From contig OZ017798.1 of assembly GCA_963969395.1 (NCBI GenBank), forward strand, positions 17,724,173 through 17,788,172: 64,000 nucleotides of DNA, in the 5' to 3' direction. The stretch is from Pseudoscleropodium purum. Taxonomy: Eukaryota > Streptophyta > Bryopsida > Hypnales > Brachytheciaceae. Position numbers and translations under genes: made by a program. This document shows, piece after piece, positions 38,135-51,069 of this stretch (position 1 is the stretch's first letter; each line of letters starts with the position of its first letter). The notes under the pieces are model-generated. The model was given only the letters and a program-made list of their open reading frames with translations. It had not been told where the DNA came from and ran no database searches.

Positions 38135-41100
38135 CTACAGGAGGTTTCTCCGGCTGCTGGTTACCTCAGTAGGGGTCCGAGAATACATCAAGGTCTTCCC
38201 AGTCACTTCGCATTTTTCGTCTTCTCCAACCGTGACCCAAACTTCATAAACGCCCTCTACCTCACTGTCCTGAAACTCCACCAGTACAAAGTGCCGCTGC
38301 GTCAAAAGTGTGAGATCTGGTTCCATGATTCCTCGCACTCGTGGAACAACCGCTGCGTTGAGGTAAATGGTTTTGTCTTCATCGACAACAAGCATGGTTC
38401 GCTTCAGGACATGATGGCCCTGCAGTTTCTGATGCATGTGTCCAAACACTACAAGTGGCACTTTGATGCCCTCTTGCTTCACCGCAGCTATTGCTTCCTC
38501 AAAATCTGACATCCAATTCACAAGATCAGGACATTATCCAGCTGCTCTTAAAGGTCCGTGATCTGAAAGTACAGTAATTAATCCTCGTGTTCAGACTGAA
38601 TCTTTTCATACCCGTAAGTGCCAAATGGCCAAAAGATACTTTGGAGTTGAAATAAATCATTTACAAAGTTTCAAGAAAGGTGATGAAGAAGGCCAACCGT
38701 CCCTCCAACATCGAATCTCTAGCTTTTTGAACAATAAAATATGACTTGGAAGTTACTACAGTAGACTATAAGCTTCCTTTTATTAGCTTTGGGACTAAAG
38801 GGTGAACTGAGAGGCGATTCCAAGAAAAATTGTGGCATACTCATTATATGCGGACATAGCTCAATAAATAATCATAACTCTAGCCCAAAGATCATTGTGA
38901 ATGGAGAGACTGTTGGGTATAGTTCGACTAACCATGCCTCACGGGCATGGGGAGCGAGGGCATAGGTATTTAAATTTGAACAGCTGACTTGTAGACTCAA
39001 CTTCAGGAACACACGATGTCATTCAGTTATCATCTACTCCAGCAAAACGATAAAGCATGAAGCTCACCAGGATCACCGAAATCTCCTCCGCTATCATGCC
39101 AATCACGTCCACATATATCTTCAGTCTTTGACCCTAGCCCTGCAACGACAATACCAAATGCAGGTTGTATGACATTATGAATCATGTCTCCAGGTCATTC
39201 TTACAGGTGTCAATCAACCTAGCAGCACATTAGACATGAAACATATACGCTTTTGGAAAATCGTACCGCAAGGACCATTGTGGGCCAAGAAAACGAGTGA
39301 ATTCTCCCGCGGTGCCTCCTTCGCGTTTGTGGCTATTCGTTCTGCACTCTGATGGAAATTGTGCACACCATACCTACACGATGAAGTCACCGACAATCGG
39401 AAACATCCGAGTATCAGACCAAATCGTGCACAAGAAAAATTGGAAGTATATAGCGGGAGTAATTTGAATTCGTGAGAGTCAGACACTAAACACCTGAGAT
39501 TTAAATTGTAGTAAGATAGCCCCGTAATATGCCAAGGCATACAGATAATGTCTGAGTAAATTAACCTGGGCGTAAGGATTTTTTCAAAGAAGTTGTATGC
39601 ACTATGAATCCGCGCACCGCCCATGGAAAAGGGTCGACCTCCTACAACGCTTAGACGCAAATCTGAAAAATCTAGCCGGCCATAGCCCACGTGAATGTCC
39701 CCAAGCCTGCATCAACAGAACCAAAAAATGTAAGAGTAGAGGAATTTAAGGAAATAGACATCCTAAATTCGAACACCAACCCCTTAATTTATTTGTAAGC
39801 GTGGAGTGTAGTGACGATAGCTAAGTCTCAACCATTCATTTCACATAACCTTCAATTTGAAACAACCAACAAATATAGAGATGTCAGAATCGAAACTCAC
39901 AGATTCAGTTGTTCCTGGACTCCATTCCTTTCGTTTGTATCCTGCATGCAAGACAAATGAGACAAGCGAGGAGAACCAAGAAGAAAAATGACAACGAGAC
40001 TGAAATCAATTCAAGAACGTGCCCAGATAAGGCTAATAACCCATTGAGAACTTAAGAGTCAGGAGTAACTCACGGTCATGTATGGCGCAAATGGTGAAAC
40101 TGTCTGCCAGCAGTCATGATTTCCAAGAATGACTGCTTTGGGGAGATCGAGTTTGCAAACATCTCGCACTATGTCCACATTCTCGTCTCCAAAATCACCT
40201 ATATTCATATTGTCCATACGAAACCTTTTCATAATTACATCGTAATTTCAGACGAAGAAATAATAAAATAGCGTACAAAAGCGTCGCCTGTACAACACAC
40301 AACTACCATAGATAAAACAACTGATTGACAAATCCCCTAGTAGGAAAGGTTACAGCGCACAAGCCTCCGTGGTTAAGATTCTCTATATAACTCTCCATGA
40401 AGTTAGATCTGGACTTGCAGTTAATGGACCCACTGACTGCTAAAATTCATAATCAATCATGGCAATGAGAAATTGAACGAGAGAACAAAAGAGTTCTCAA
40501 TTCAAGAGATGAATGCATACCTGTGAATAACACGACATCCGGCTGTACAACAATACAAACACATCAGTGGTCAGCCCTTTGCTTACCGCCAAATTGATTC
40601 AAGAGGAAACAAAACAAAGTCGAGCATTCACTCCCTTCAAACTTCGCAAAAAGAGTGAATACCTTCAAACTATGAAGAGCCTTCGAATCCTTGACCAGAT
40701 CCCAGTCATCATGCTGAACAGAAACGCACGACAGTAATTAAAAACCACAATCATAACTCAGAAAATTGTGCGCAAGTGATGCCACGATCTGATCTCACGA
40801 GCTACAATCTTACGATGGCTCCACACAAGTCCGCAAAGAGTTTACCTTCTAATCATTAGGCGACGAAAAGCCACTAATAGACTCAAATCGACATACCAAG
40901 AATGAAACCTACAAAATAGAATTCAACGAGAGAGAATTTCCTTACTAGATGTTCCAATTTTGATTGGCGTTAAAATTATCGATTGCTCACAACCACATCA
41001 TAAATTCATGAGCTCTCAATTATCTGATCTACAATCCACTTCATTCCATACTTAGAGCCAGATTCCAATCGTCGCTCTTCATCCATCGAATAATTCTCAA

Positions 41101-41562
41101 TAATTGTTTAACCATAACCAATCTATGCCCTAATTTCCTGAACATTATCTAAACCTCTTTCCCTCAAATCTAACGCCACCGCTAAATCGTACTGCGACGA
41201 AACCGAATTTGCGAATTTTGTTTAAAACAGATCAAGAAAAGAAATCAATTCTGTGGAGTAGTTCATCAATCCATCAGGAAATTTAGCTGACAATTTGAAC
41301 GAGGCTAGCTCTTTACGCAATTGCACTCCAAGCTTACAATCACCGGAAATATTTTTACGGAAAATTTCAAGGGTAAAATTGAAGCCACAATCGTGACCAA
41401 AAAAACGTTTAAGGAAAAAGCAAAGAGGAGAAGAAGAAGTAGCATTACCACGTCGCCTACAATTGCAATCCGCACTACCATTGCCGCCATAGCCGCGGCT
41501 CCTCTGCGCTTTGAAACTCCAAATTTACCGACAGAGACACAGCTGGTTTGGAGGATGAACAC
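38135..41562 (-). CDS. Calcineurin-like metallophosphoesterase (plant/cyanobacterial type)
   Basis: Two-metal phosphoesterase of the plant/cyanobacterial calcineurin-like group (TIGR04168-like); substrate unknown, often predicted plastidial. Nine exons: 41562-41449, 40713-40663, 40542-40521 (only 22 nt), 40198-40074, 39941-39901, 39706-39566, 39373-39267, 39139-39068, 38505-38135. Phases agree throughout and give 347 aa. Metal-binding motifs in order are GDVHDD (residues 36-41), GDFGDEN (63-69), GNHD (88-91), LAHNGPCGLG with CGRDWHDSGGDFGDPD, and VFGHMH (244-249). Two of these motifs are assembled only by splicing, which supports the model. There is no long transit peptide; the 25 residues before MAAMVVRIAIVGDV are modest in charge, and that inner Met is an alternative start. 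Confidence 0.92.
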
Positions 41563-43326
41563 ATTTCAACATCTTCCCAAAGGAGTTGCTCTTTGCCATT
41601 ATTTGACCCTTTAAGGACGAAGGACTCATGCTTTGAAAATGATTTTTAGATTCCTTTGATCAATCATTTGGTGGAAAGTCTAATGAAAGTAGGGGAGATA
41701 TGTATATCATTCAATGGAATGAAGAACATTGCATGTGTTGGTTAAATTAAATATCTTTTGGAAAAAAATTTCTTATGAAGTCTTCAAAAGTGTCGACAAA
41801 TATGGATTAATTTGTCTTTAGCTATAATTTTAATCCTTCAGCTATGATTTGAACCTTTATGAATACTTGCACAAATTTGCTTAATTATTTGTACAAATAT
41901 ATTCAATGTGTATACTTCAGTTTCATCAAATTGGTCATTAAAGAAGGTTGATTCTAACCATTCAAATATTATTTGAGATGAATGAAAAAATAATTTGGAT
42001 GGACATTGACTTGAAGTACAAAATTCAACATGAAGAATATACAATTTGAGCATTTAAGAATTAAAGTATGCCTCCCTATTTGTGCCATTGATTTTTATCC
42101 TTTGAGGGTAGTGAATTTTTTTCTCCTCTATACAATTGTGTGCAAGTATGAGAGAAATTTATACCAACAAATTTTTTTACTTAACAAAATATGAATTTGT
42201 TTGGAAATTTTTGAATTATATTAAACCTAGAGCCCAAATTATCATGCCATTTCTAACTTTTTCCTTTCTTATGCATGAATTGCCTTAACAAATTATAATT
42301 TTTTGTCTTTTAGCATGCTTCTAATGGGCTCTATTTTGAACTCATAAAGTTCAAATCCAAAATTTCTTGTATTTATTCTATGTAATTTTCATACACTTCC
42401 AATGATAATAATCTTCATAAATTATTTTTACAATTTCAATCCAAAGATTGCAATATATTTTTTTATTTGTTTTTTGCATTGGGTTGATGGAACCTTACTA
42501 ACAATCAAGGGAGGGGGGTATTTCATTTTTTGGAGGTAGTTCATACAGTGATCTTTGTTAAATCATGATTGAACTCTTTTACATCTGATGCCATCAATGA
42601 AATATAAAATATAGATTATCACTCATTTATTCATCCAAATGCATGTATATTCATCCAAAATGGAGAACTATTCTTTAAATATATTGTAGCAATTTAGTTA
42701 GTTTCATACATTGGAAAAAGAAAACTTATACCTCAAAAAAATTCAAGCAATAAAAGTGCTCAAATATTATTTTTGTAGCTCATCTTGTACAACACTTGAT
42801 TTTCTTTTATATTCTTATTATATAATGAGTTGAATATTGTTATAAATATCTATAATTGAAAGATGTTTTTTGTATAGTACAAACTTAGTTACAATGTATG
42901 TCTCAAAATAATTGTGACCTTCTGATATAGGCCTAAACCCTTCTCGTTCATTTAGATTAATTGAGGATGATAAATGTAAACCATTAGATGAAATTTAGTG
43001 TTACATACCTTTGTCAATGGACTCTAATCAAGAACACAAAATATACTTATGAATATAAATGTTGTCATAAGGAGCTTAAACCAATCGACCATAGAGAAAG
43101 ATCCATCTCCAAAAAAATTCTCTTTTCACCCCCAAGCTCCATCTTATATCATCAAGACTATCAATAAAGATTATTAGTCCTTATTATAGACTAGGACTTC
43201 TTTAATTTCTACTTATTGCTTTCTATCCATGGTTCTTTCTAAAACAATTTCCAAAAGTAAAAGTCTTAGTTATACTTCTCGAATCATATTTTATCTAAAT
43301 CTCTTATTCATATCTTGATCTTCTAC

Positions 43327-43483
43327 TTGGAGTTTTGTAACTCCAAGTTCCATCTACTTGTCTTTGTCTAGGAGTTGTCTAACTCCAATGCACTAGTCAT
43401 CCAAGTGAAGTTGTCAACTTCATTGCATCTATCTCCAAGCACTCTAGTGCCCTTGTTATCCAATTGGAGTTGTTTAACTCCAA
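43327..43483. repeat. Array of four related small hairpins
   Basis: Four short palindromes share an arm related to TTGGAGTT / AACTCCAA. They lie at 43327-43346 (loop TTGT), 43371-43386 (6-bp arms, loop GTCT), 43407-43421 (GAAGTTG-T-CAACTTC) and 43464-43483 (loop GTTT). Three are followed by ATGCA or TTGCA, so the unit is roughly hairpin plus TGCA and spacing is 36-57 bp. There is no protein-coding frame that explains the periodicity. Confidence 0.6.
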
Positions 43484-44754
43484 TGCATAGATCCACCATG
43501 TGGATATCTCTATCTATGGGCAATCTCTACTTATCTACTAGTGAACCTTTCATCATGAATTAGTTCAAAATTCATAAATGCATTCCTCCATCAAAGGTCA
43601 TGACATAAAGGTCATGACACAATCATCATAAATTCTTTTGTCTATCAATACATTCATCCATCAAGGTTCAAAGGTGTCACAAGGGTCATGACATTTAGGC
43701 TAAACTTAAATGCCAGTAGATGAAACCAAATGAATAATTTAATGAAACTAAATGAACACGGATGAATTTTGGATGAAAGTTGGTTGTATATATGACAATC
43801 AAAAAATTTAATATAATATAAAAATAGATTAGATCATATCATATTGAATTTATGTTATATGCTTGAAACTTCTATATTAGTACCACTCCCTTACAAATCC
43901 ACATAATCTCAAAATTAGTATTATTTAGTGTTGGAAGTAATAATTAAAATAATTTTGTATACAAATTAATTGGTCTTTCAACAAGTAGAGAGAAGAGAAT
44001 TTAGTCGATTCATTTTATAATATTGAATTTTTTCAAAATTCATATGTTCAAAATGCTTTGATTTATCCAACAAGGAAAAAAAACTCTGGTCCAAAGAAGC
44101 ATTACTTAATGTAAGTACATCCAAAACCAACAAACTAAGAAATCCAAGACTATGTATCTAAATTCCAAATTTATACACATCAAATGTACAATAAAAATAC
44201 ATAATGTTGACTTGGACACTATTAATTTTAAACATAATGTAAACCAGCCTATGACAAGTATAATGACTTGTTTCTCCCAATCCCAATTGGCATTGTTGAA
44301 AAATCCTATTTTTCATACCAAGACAAATGCAAGAAATGGAGAGAGAAAATTGAAATTTTAGTTTTTTGGATGAAGTATGAATTTACTATGAATTTTCAAA
44401 GTGTACTGTCCATTTGGCCCTCAAAAGTCTATAGACTACCCCCAAACCAAGAAAAAGTGTATCCACAACAATTATCTTATTCATCTAAAGCAATCACAAT
44501 ATTCACAATATAACCACAATATGAAAATCTTAAAAAAAAAGTCACTTATTGTAATGAATTTACATTCAAAAAGTGGAAATTCCTTTTATAGTCACCAATG
44601 ACTACTTCATCACCATCACCCAAGACATTGATTGTGGCCACTAACTCAATCTAGTGTAGCTCGAATCTCATTTTTTCAAAAAAAGTTTGTCAACAATTCA
44701 TATAGACCCTAATAGATCATTCCCTAGATGTCTCTTATGGATAATTTGCAAGAC

Positions 44755-45060
44755 TTTTTTCCTAGTGATATTGTGCTAAATTGCACCATAAAAAAGAACT
44801 TATCTAAAAAAAAGCCAACAAACCAAGAAGGTTTTTCTGCCATAAAATTTCAAATTAAAAAAAAAATTGGATGAAATTGCCAAATTGTGGATGAAAACAA
44901 AATTATAGATATATAATATGTGCCAATGTAAAATTTTCTATTCAATATGTGAATGGACGTTGAAATTTAAACCACTTAGATAACATTTTATATCGTAACT
45001 TGGCACTTCATTAAAAATTAAAAATTAAAAGGAATTGGTTAACTTTGCTTGTCATGGCCT
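44755..45060. repeat. Dispersed AT-rich repeat, copy 1 (relative at about 53.33-53.62 kb)
   Basis: This block shares several stretches in the same order and orientation with 53330-53625, including AAATTGCACCA, GAAATTGCCAAATTGTGGAT, AAAACAAAATTATAGATAT and TTGAAATTT. Divergence is substantial, so the copies are old. No terminal repeats or protein remnants were recognised. Confidence 0.6.
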
Positions 45061-45760
45061 AGTTTATCTTTCGTTAACTTAGAGACACTTCACACCTAAA
45101 GACAAGGCCAATTCCCTTAGTCCCATTGCACAAATTTCAGCCTTTTGTCCAATCACAAGTGATGATTTGGGACTCTTACACAACAAATTGGCCCGGCCTC
45201 TACAGTGTAAAGCAACCCTTCTATATGTGAAAGAAGAGTTCGCTCCTTCAAGACATTCAGAGAACAGTTCAAAGAATATTTTGTCTTTCGAGACTTCGGT
45301 CAACTTTGACTTCAGATGGAAGTTTCGTCCAATCGAGTGATCCAATTGGAGTGGTGATGATTTGATGGACCCCACCAGTCATCATATTTCAAAACGATGA
45401 TGATCAGCCACGTGGCAAGCTTTCAATGGAACATGCGGCCAAAAGCATAATGCCCTTTTCACACCGCGCATAGAAGATCCTCCTGCTCGCAAATGGCTTT
45501 GAGCGCCGTGTTGCCCAGCTTTCGTGTGCGACTGTGCGTCTTTGTGGATTCAAAAACATCTGGATTCCTTTTGAAATGCGTGGATCAGGGATTCTTGACA
45601 ACTGAAGCAATCTGATCGTACATCCCTGGTAGTTGGAGGTGAAACCCTGAATTGGGGGGATATCCGGCATGTGAGGCGCGAGCCTCGGGATGCGAAGAGA
45701 TCGAGCGCGAGGGAATGATTCATACACGAATTGAATGTTGGGCGTTCACGAAAGAGGAGT

Positions 45761-45779
45761 TTGATTGATTGATTGATTG
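45761..45779. repeat. TTGA microsatellite in presumed 5' leader
   Basis: Nearly five tandem TTGA units lie about 40 bases before the start codon of the acyltransferase-like gene, probably inside its 5' untranslated leader. Confidence 0.8.
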
Positions 45780-45819
45780 GTACAAGAATTGAGGTTCAGA
45801 AACGGGCAGGTGTGTAGCG

Positions 45820-47808
45820 ATGGCGAGTCCGGTAATGCAAACAGAGGCAAGGAGGCTCGGGAAGACGGAAGCCAATTGGTGTGCTGCTGTCACGTCCGGA
45901 ACCGGAATCACGATCACCTCTATCCTCTTTGACCGCCGCGTGCCCGTGGCCGACGTGAAGCAATCTCTCTTGGAGCTTCTGGCTGTGCATCCCCGTCTCA
46001 GGTCTATAATTGTCAGCGAGGACCGGGACTTCGTTTTTCGTACGCCGGAGGAAGTGTTTGTGAGAATCAGTGAGACTGATGTTAGTGGTGAAACATTTGA
46101 AGAAGGGGAGCCATGGCACTTGGTCACGGAGAAAGAGCTCAATACTCCCTTTTCGAACGACTATCCTATTCCTGTTTTTGTACCCAAGCTGTACCTCCTT
46201 CCTTCCACCTCGCACTCCCTACTCGTTCTTCGCGTTCACGCAGCTGCTGCGGACATGGCGAGCACTTCCACCCTGGTGAAGCAGATTGTGAGCTCTCTCA
46301 AGGAAATCAGGGTTTCAAGCAATGGAGAAGGTCAGGAGGTGCTTCTGCCCTCGATAGAAGATGGGGTTCCTCCAGGGCAGGCGAATAAGCCATTCTGGGC
46401 TCATGGTGTGGACGTCCTTGGCTATGGCTTGACGTCTCGTCGACATGCCTACTTGCCCTTTGAGGACACCGAAAGCGAACGAACGTCGAAGCTGATTCGG
46501 GCCGCATTGACTGCCGAGGCTACCAGTTTGCTCCTCAAGGTATTGTTTTCTTTTTCTGTTTTGTTCAACTGTTGTCAACGTAGAAATTGGACTTTCCGCG
46601 ATGCCGACCAGTTCTTATTTCCTGCTGTTTTGAAATGAACGTAAAGTTCTTGATTAGTTGTGGCGTGCCACCATTTGAGAACAGTGTCAACTACGACTTA
46701 CTTAGAACAAAATTAAAATTAAAGTTGTGACATTCTCTCTCGTGAAGGCAATGGCTCATGGGCTTGAGGAGCTCTCAATTATTCAAATTGAATTCATCAT
46801 TGCGAAGCAATTGTTTGTAATTCTTTTTCATGCCAATTTAGATGGTTTTCAGCAAGAGTTCTCTAGAATGTTGCGTATGAAGACTCTGCAGTGCCGTTTT
46901 GCCTCAAGCTGTGTCATAATTTTGCACAGGAATGTGAGAACCGAGGGGTATCAATTCACGGCGTGATCAATGCTGCAGCGCTAAAGGCAATTGCAGCATA
47001 CAAGCAGGTGGGAGCTAGAGGGGAGCATTATGGAACAACTGTACTGGTCCAATGCCGAAGTTGCCTGGAGCCTCCCCTCCCGGAATCTGCCATTGGTAAA
47101 CACGCCCAGTACTCTTTAGTCTGACTGCTTGGGGTCCAAAACAACAACCGCTACATAGTTTGAATGTGTGACAAGTGAGCTACAGTCAATGATACCTTGG
47201 CAAGGGTGCAGGATATTCTACATTGACATTTTTGAGAAGGTTATACTGAGAGACTTTGATAGTTCTAATCAATATCCTTAGCCACAGTTCAGTTCCGTGA
47301 GTCTTGGTTCTATTGATCCCATATTAATTTCCTCTACGGGTAACTGTCAGGTTTCTACCACTCAGCTCTAATGCGGACTGTACACACCACAGAGCCTGAG
47401 CCCTTCTGGGAACTTGCAACACGGTGCTCAGAAGACTTGAACGAGGCAGTAAAGAACCGGAAGCATTTCACAGACATGGGGGACTTGAATGGACTCATGG
47501 TGCAGGCGATGCGGTTTCCACAGCTGACTCCTAGTTGCAGCTTGCGCACTTCAGTTCTGTCCACAATGACTGACCCCGTAGTGGAAGACCTCGGTGGTGA
47601 GGACGCTGCTGCAGTGGGTGTCAAGGACTACCTGTCGTGCTCCTCGACGCATGGAGTGGGGCCTTGCCTTGCCATCTTCCCCTTTTTGCGACACTCCTCT
47701 CTTCAATTCTCCTTCGTGTATCCGTCTCCGTTGTTTACGGGCTCTCTCATGCGCAGCCTTGTGGATTCTATTATTTTCTTCCTTTCTGAAGAGGAGCCTG
47801 TACAGTGA
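45820..47808 (+). CDS. Condensation-domain / BAHD-like acyltransferase-fold protein
   Basis: Belongs by overall pattern to the chloramphenicol-acetyltransferase-like fold proteins of plants related to HXXXD acyltransferases and condensation domains; no substrate can be named. Three exons, 45820-46539, 46930-47095 and 47351-47808, give 447 aa. The N-terminus LGKTEANWCAAVTSGTGITI and HPRLRS (about residues 57-62) are typical of the first half. The catalytic-site equivalent reads VHAAAAD (H140, D145), so the second His of the HHxxxD motif is Ala. Plant relatives I recall have a similar HTxxCD form, so loss of classical acyl transfer may be a family trait. The second half contains GVSIHGVINAAALKAIAAY and a C-terminal FSFVYPSPLFTGSLMRSLVD. 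Frame and splice sites are intact. Confidence 0.8.
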
Positions 47809-48719
47809 CTTTGGGGAAGCTAGTTTAGTGCACGATGTCCCAATTATTCGTAAGATGTCGATCTATGGGTGTATTATTTTGAATTGAGGTGTATAGTATC
47901 CATTTTCATCATATCAAGTAGCTGTGGTCACTCATGCGGTTGGGGTGCTATGAGTTGATCCAGCTTGTAGATAGTTTCATATGGTGTATTTTAAATGGAC
48001 ATGTCAAGGATAGAGCATCTCGAGCACCGCATGGTAATGCCTTTCATTGGGTTCCAAGCAGGGTGTTTTTTTGTCCGAATTTTGGACATGGTCCGAAATA
48101 GGGGTGAAATTGCCAAATTATGATCACAAATACGAATGGTTACCAAATTATCTACCATTGACTGTACCTGGATAATATTGCCCGCCAGGCTGTAAGAAAG
48201 AAAGCCAGAAAAAACACTGGTTCCAAGTGTGGTCATTAGGCTGCTCTCACCTTACACTTGTGATGGACTGGATCTTGTGGAAGTAAAGCCGTTGTTGAAA
48301 GAATAGAGGAAATTTTCAAGTTAGATCAAAATCCATGTCAGTGTGCATTACTGGACACACACAAGGTGAGTATGGATTGTACTATTCAAGGTTAGGATAA
48401 GTAATGAGGTTGGTATTGACTGCGGTGTCCACCCACTACCGGTATCTGCACACGCACGAACTGTCCGCACAAACACGAATCAGATACTTCCTGCCACTGA
48501 CTAACCTACATGTGGAACGTCACCCCTGAACTCCGGCACCGGAATGAGTATTACGAGGTACAGGTGCTACAACCTTGAACTCAAATTTCCACGGAAGTAT
48601 TAGACCAATTTTAAGTACAATTGCTTTTAAACAACACTGTAACCCTGCTATGTTTGCCTGGGGCTCAAATCAGAAACCTAAATGTATGGTACATTTTCTA
48701 AACATGTCCAAAATTTGCC
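47809..48719. other. Tail-to-tail interval between acyltransferase-like and SET-domain genes
   Basis: Converging 3' ends; presumably untranslated regions. Short open frames such as 48575-48814 plus overlap the SET gene antisense and have no recognisable content. Confidence 0.5.
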
Positions 48720-49769
48720 CTAAACTTCGCCGTTGTCTACCTGCAGGCATCCAAGGAATGCGTTTTCGTCATCGAGGTATTCGTGCTGCATGCTGGGTCT
48801 GCTGCTCTCTGTAGAATCCACGCTCTTGTCCTCAAACCATAGCTTGCTACTGCTGCCATAGGTGATTGTCAGTTCCTCCTGCGGTGCAATGGCCCGAGCT
48901 GCTCGATACTTAATGACGAGCTGATCGTGGTCAATAGTGTAATTGAGATTAGGTTGCTGGCTGTGGTTGAAGAGCGATCCTACCCCTAGCGCCATCAGCA
49001 TATCGCCGTTTCTGCCAACGTAAAGGTAATGCTCCAGGACACTGTGCCTGCAATGCACACCAATTTCATCCCTTCAAAATAACCGCATCCTCTGAACAGA
49101 TTCACTGACGAGAGGAAGGCAGTGACGAACATTACGTTACCTCAAATAATTCTCATACTCGACCTGCGGTATCCGAATGCAGTGAGCTACCTCCACCAAC
49201 ACGCCCCTGCTGATGTTTTGTTTGGCCCGAACTCCTGTAGACCGCAAGAGAACCAGTAATTTACAGCCTGGCCAATGCCTTGGTTCTAAGAGACATGCTA
49301 AAGTACATACCTAACTGTGACACCCTAAAATTTTGCAAGAAGAATACATATTGAATATGAGAACGTACAACTCCATAACACAAGAACTCGATTTCGTTTT
49401 AGGGCATCTGCCAATAGAATATTGAACTCTTACATCTTTTGCACAGAGTATCCAAATAATGCATTCCTTGGCGCATTAGAATCCTCTTTGATTTACTAAC
49501 AAGAGTGTACCAAAACTTGACCATTCTCATAGTAATGACTGCTAAATGTGTGACTTCTAGGGTGTGGTTACGATAGCATCTATAAATTCGAGCAAGTTTT
49601 CTGTCTACGGACAGGAATTTCTTTACAAAACAATTGGACAAAATCTAAACGCACCGCGAGCCACATCCTCTCTGGTGTAAGGTGTGGAAAAGACTTCATA
49701 AAGATCGGGAACTGCAGAGGCGCTGCTTGACGCAGACGCAAGAGCCCGACTGTCTTCATTGGAATCCAT
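48720..49769 (-). CDS. Small SET-domain protein
   Basis: A compact SET-domain protein, hence a putative protein lysine methyltransferase; target unknown. Three exons, 49769-49655, 49234-49141 and 49047-48720, give 178 aa in continuous phase. Core motifs are RAKQNISRGVLVEVAHCIRI (SET-N), GDMLMALGVGSLFNHS with the AdoMet-binding NHS signature, PNLNY, and IAPQEELTITYG with the catalytic-pocket Tyr. There are no pre-SET or post-SET cysteine clusters and no MYND or zinc-finger insertion. The gene may be longer: a CAG|GTAGAC donor precedes the present stop, so a further 3' exon is conceivable. Start chosen as the first ATG of an acidic, Ser-rich N-terminus. Confidence 0.85.
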
Positions 49770-50379
49770 CAACTGCAATTGTATCGTGGGAGACGAAGGC
49801 GCCAGAGTTCCAGTCCGGGCAACTGACCAAGTTGCGATTGAAGGAGTTTGAATTGTGAAGAGGAATCGTAAAAGGCGATTCGAATAAGCTTAGTGGTTCG
49901 TTTGGCGTCGGTAAGGGAAGGGAACTGTACTAATAATGAAATTTACACTAATATACTGAAATTTTAGTGTCTGCAATGCTAATCGCAAACTCTAATTCTC
50001 TATGGTAACAATGTTGGTAATGTTACCAACACTAAATGGCAACATGAAGACCAGGGCTTTCATTTTTGGCGAAATTTCACTAGATTGTCAGAAATCTGAC
50101 CTCTTTGGCTTCATCCCTCCCAAAACTAGCCTCTGGAGTAAGGGCAATAGGGGGGACATTGGTCCAAAAAAAAAGCCCTGATGAACACTACCATAATTGC
50201 CAACAAAAATTTCACCTAAAAAAACTAGATTAAAACCAAGATGGTTCAATTTGCACTAAATGAGTATCCAATATGAACATTATTTGTTAACTAAATGAGA
50301 ATTAAAGTGAGTTACATGATAGGATACATAACACTAAATTTCATTATTAACATATCAATACAACAAATTGTATTGGAAT

Positions 50380-50640
50380 AAGCCATTCAACTTTGTTCTT
50401 ATCATAATATTGGCTAATTTCTTGTTAGATCTTATTAGAAGTCAAGAGAGTATTAGCTAAATTCTCTTCTTATAAAGTTTTTGGATATCGTGTGAATAAC
50501 TTATAAGCTTTAAAGTATTGGAAATAGATGGATGAATAAATTATCTTGGTTTCTCATAATAGGGGTAGTGTATTTTAGGCAAGAATTTGTAAGGGTTCAT
50601 TTTAGAAAAGAGTCACAATTAGATGTTGATTTCCTTACAT
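50380..50640. repeat. Dispersed repeat, apparent empty-site relative of the copy 3 insertion locus
   Basis: Sequence including ATTGGCTAATTT, GAGTATTA and TTTTAGAAAAGAGTCACAAT aligns on both sides of the element at 18378-19026. The junction here reads TATTTTAGGCAAGAA, where the occupied copy reads ACATTTAA, then element, then TTAAGGTCAGAA. Confidence 0.65.
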
Positions 50641-51036
50641 GTATATAACTATTACAACTATTTCAACAAGGATGCATTCACACTAAGGTGGAAAATATAT
50701 AATTTGGGAGTTTATGATTTTAACTCAAATGAAGTATTTGCAAATAGGTAGTAAATTTTAACTATAGTCTTATACTCCCTCTTTTCAATAATATTAATCT
50801 TTTTTCATAATAATGAAAGTATTAAGGATTTGGCAACAATTTTTTAATTTATATTTTGGTCAAATGATTCTATAATGAATATGTAATGTGTCCTCTCAAG
50901 TGAAAAACAAGTGGATATGGCTATTAATTGCAATGAAAGAAATATCATAAAGTAGGAGGTTGCAATAAATACAAAGTGCTACACAAAGATAATGATACGG
51001 TTTATAGAGAAAGAAGACTTCTTGTACAACTAGTAG

Positions 51037-51069
51037 TTGAGAGAAGAAGGTAGTACCTTCTTCTCTCAA
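51037..51069. repeat. Perfect palindrome, 16-bp arms around one base
   Basis: The arms TTGAGAGAAGAAGGTA and TACCTTCTTCTCTCAA are exact reverse complements around a single G. It sits in AT-rich DNA just after AAGAAGACTTCTT, itself palindromic. No gene context. Confidence 0.9.

Larger units (their letters stand above)
41563..45819. other. AT-rich head-to-head interval between metallophosphoesterase and acyltransferase-like genes
   Basis: No coding frame can be supported. It contains a hairpin array (43327-43483), repeated GGTCATGACA motifs just after it (43590-43705), and one copy of a dispersed repeat (44755-45060). The last 700 bp before 45820 rise in GC and include the leader of the plus-strand gene, with a TTGA microsatellite at 45761-45779. 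Confidence 0.6.

Noticed and set aside
48000..48240. 81-codon minus-strand frame between converging genes
   Set aside because: No recognisable motif, and position fits 3' untranslated sequence.
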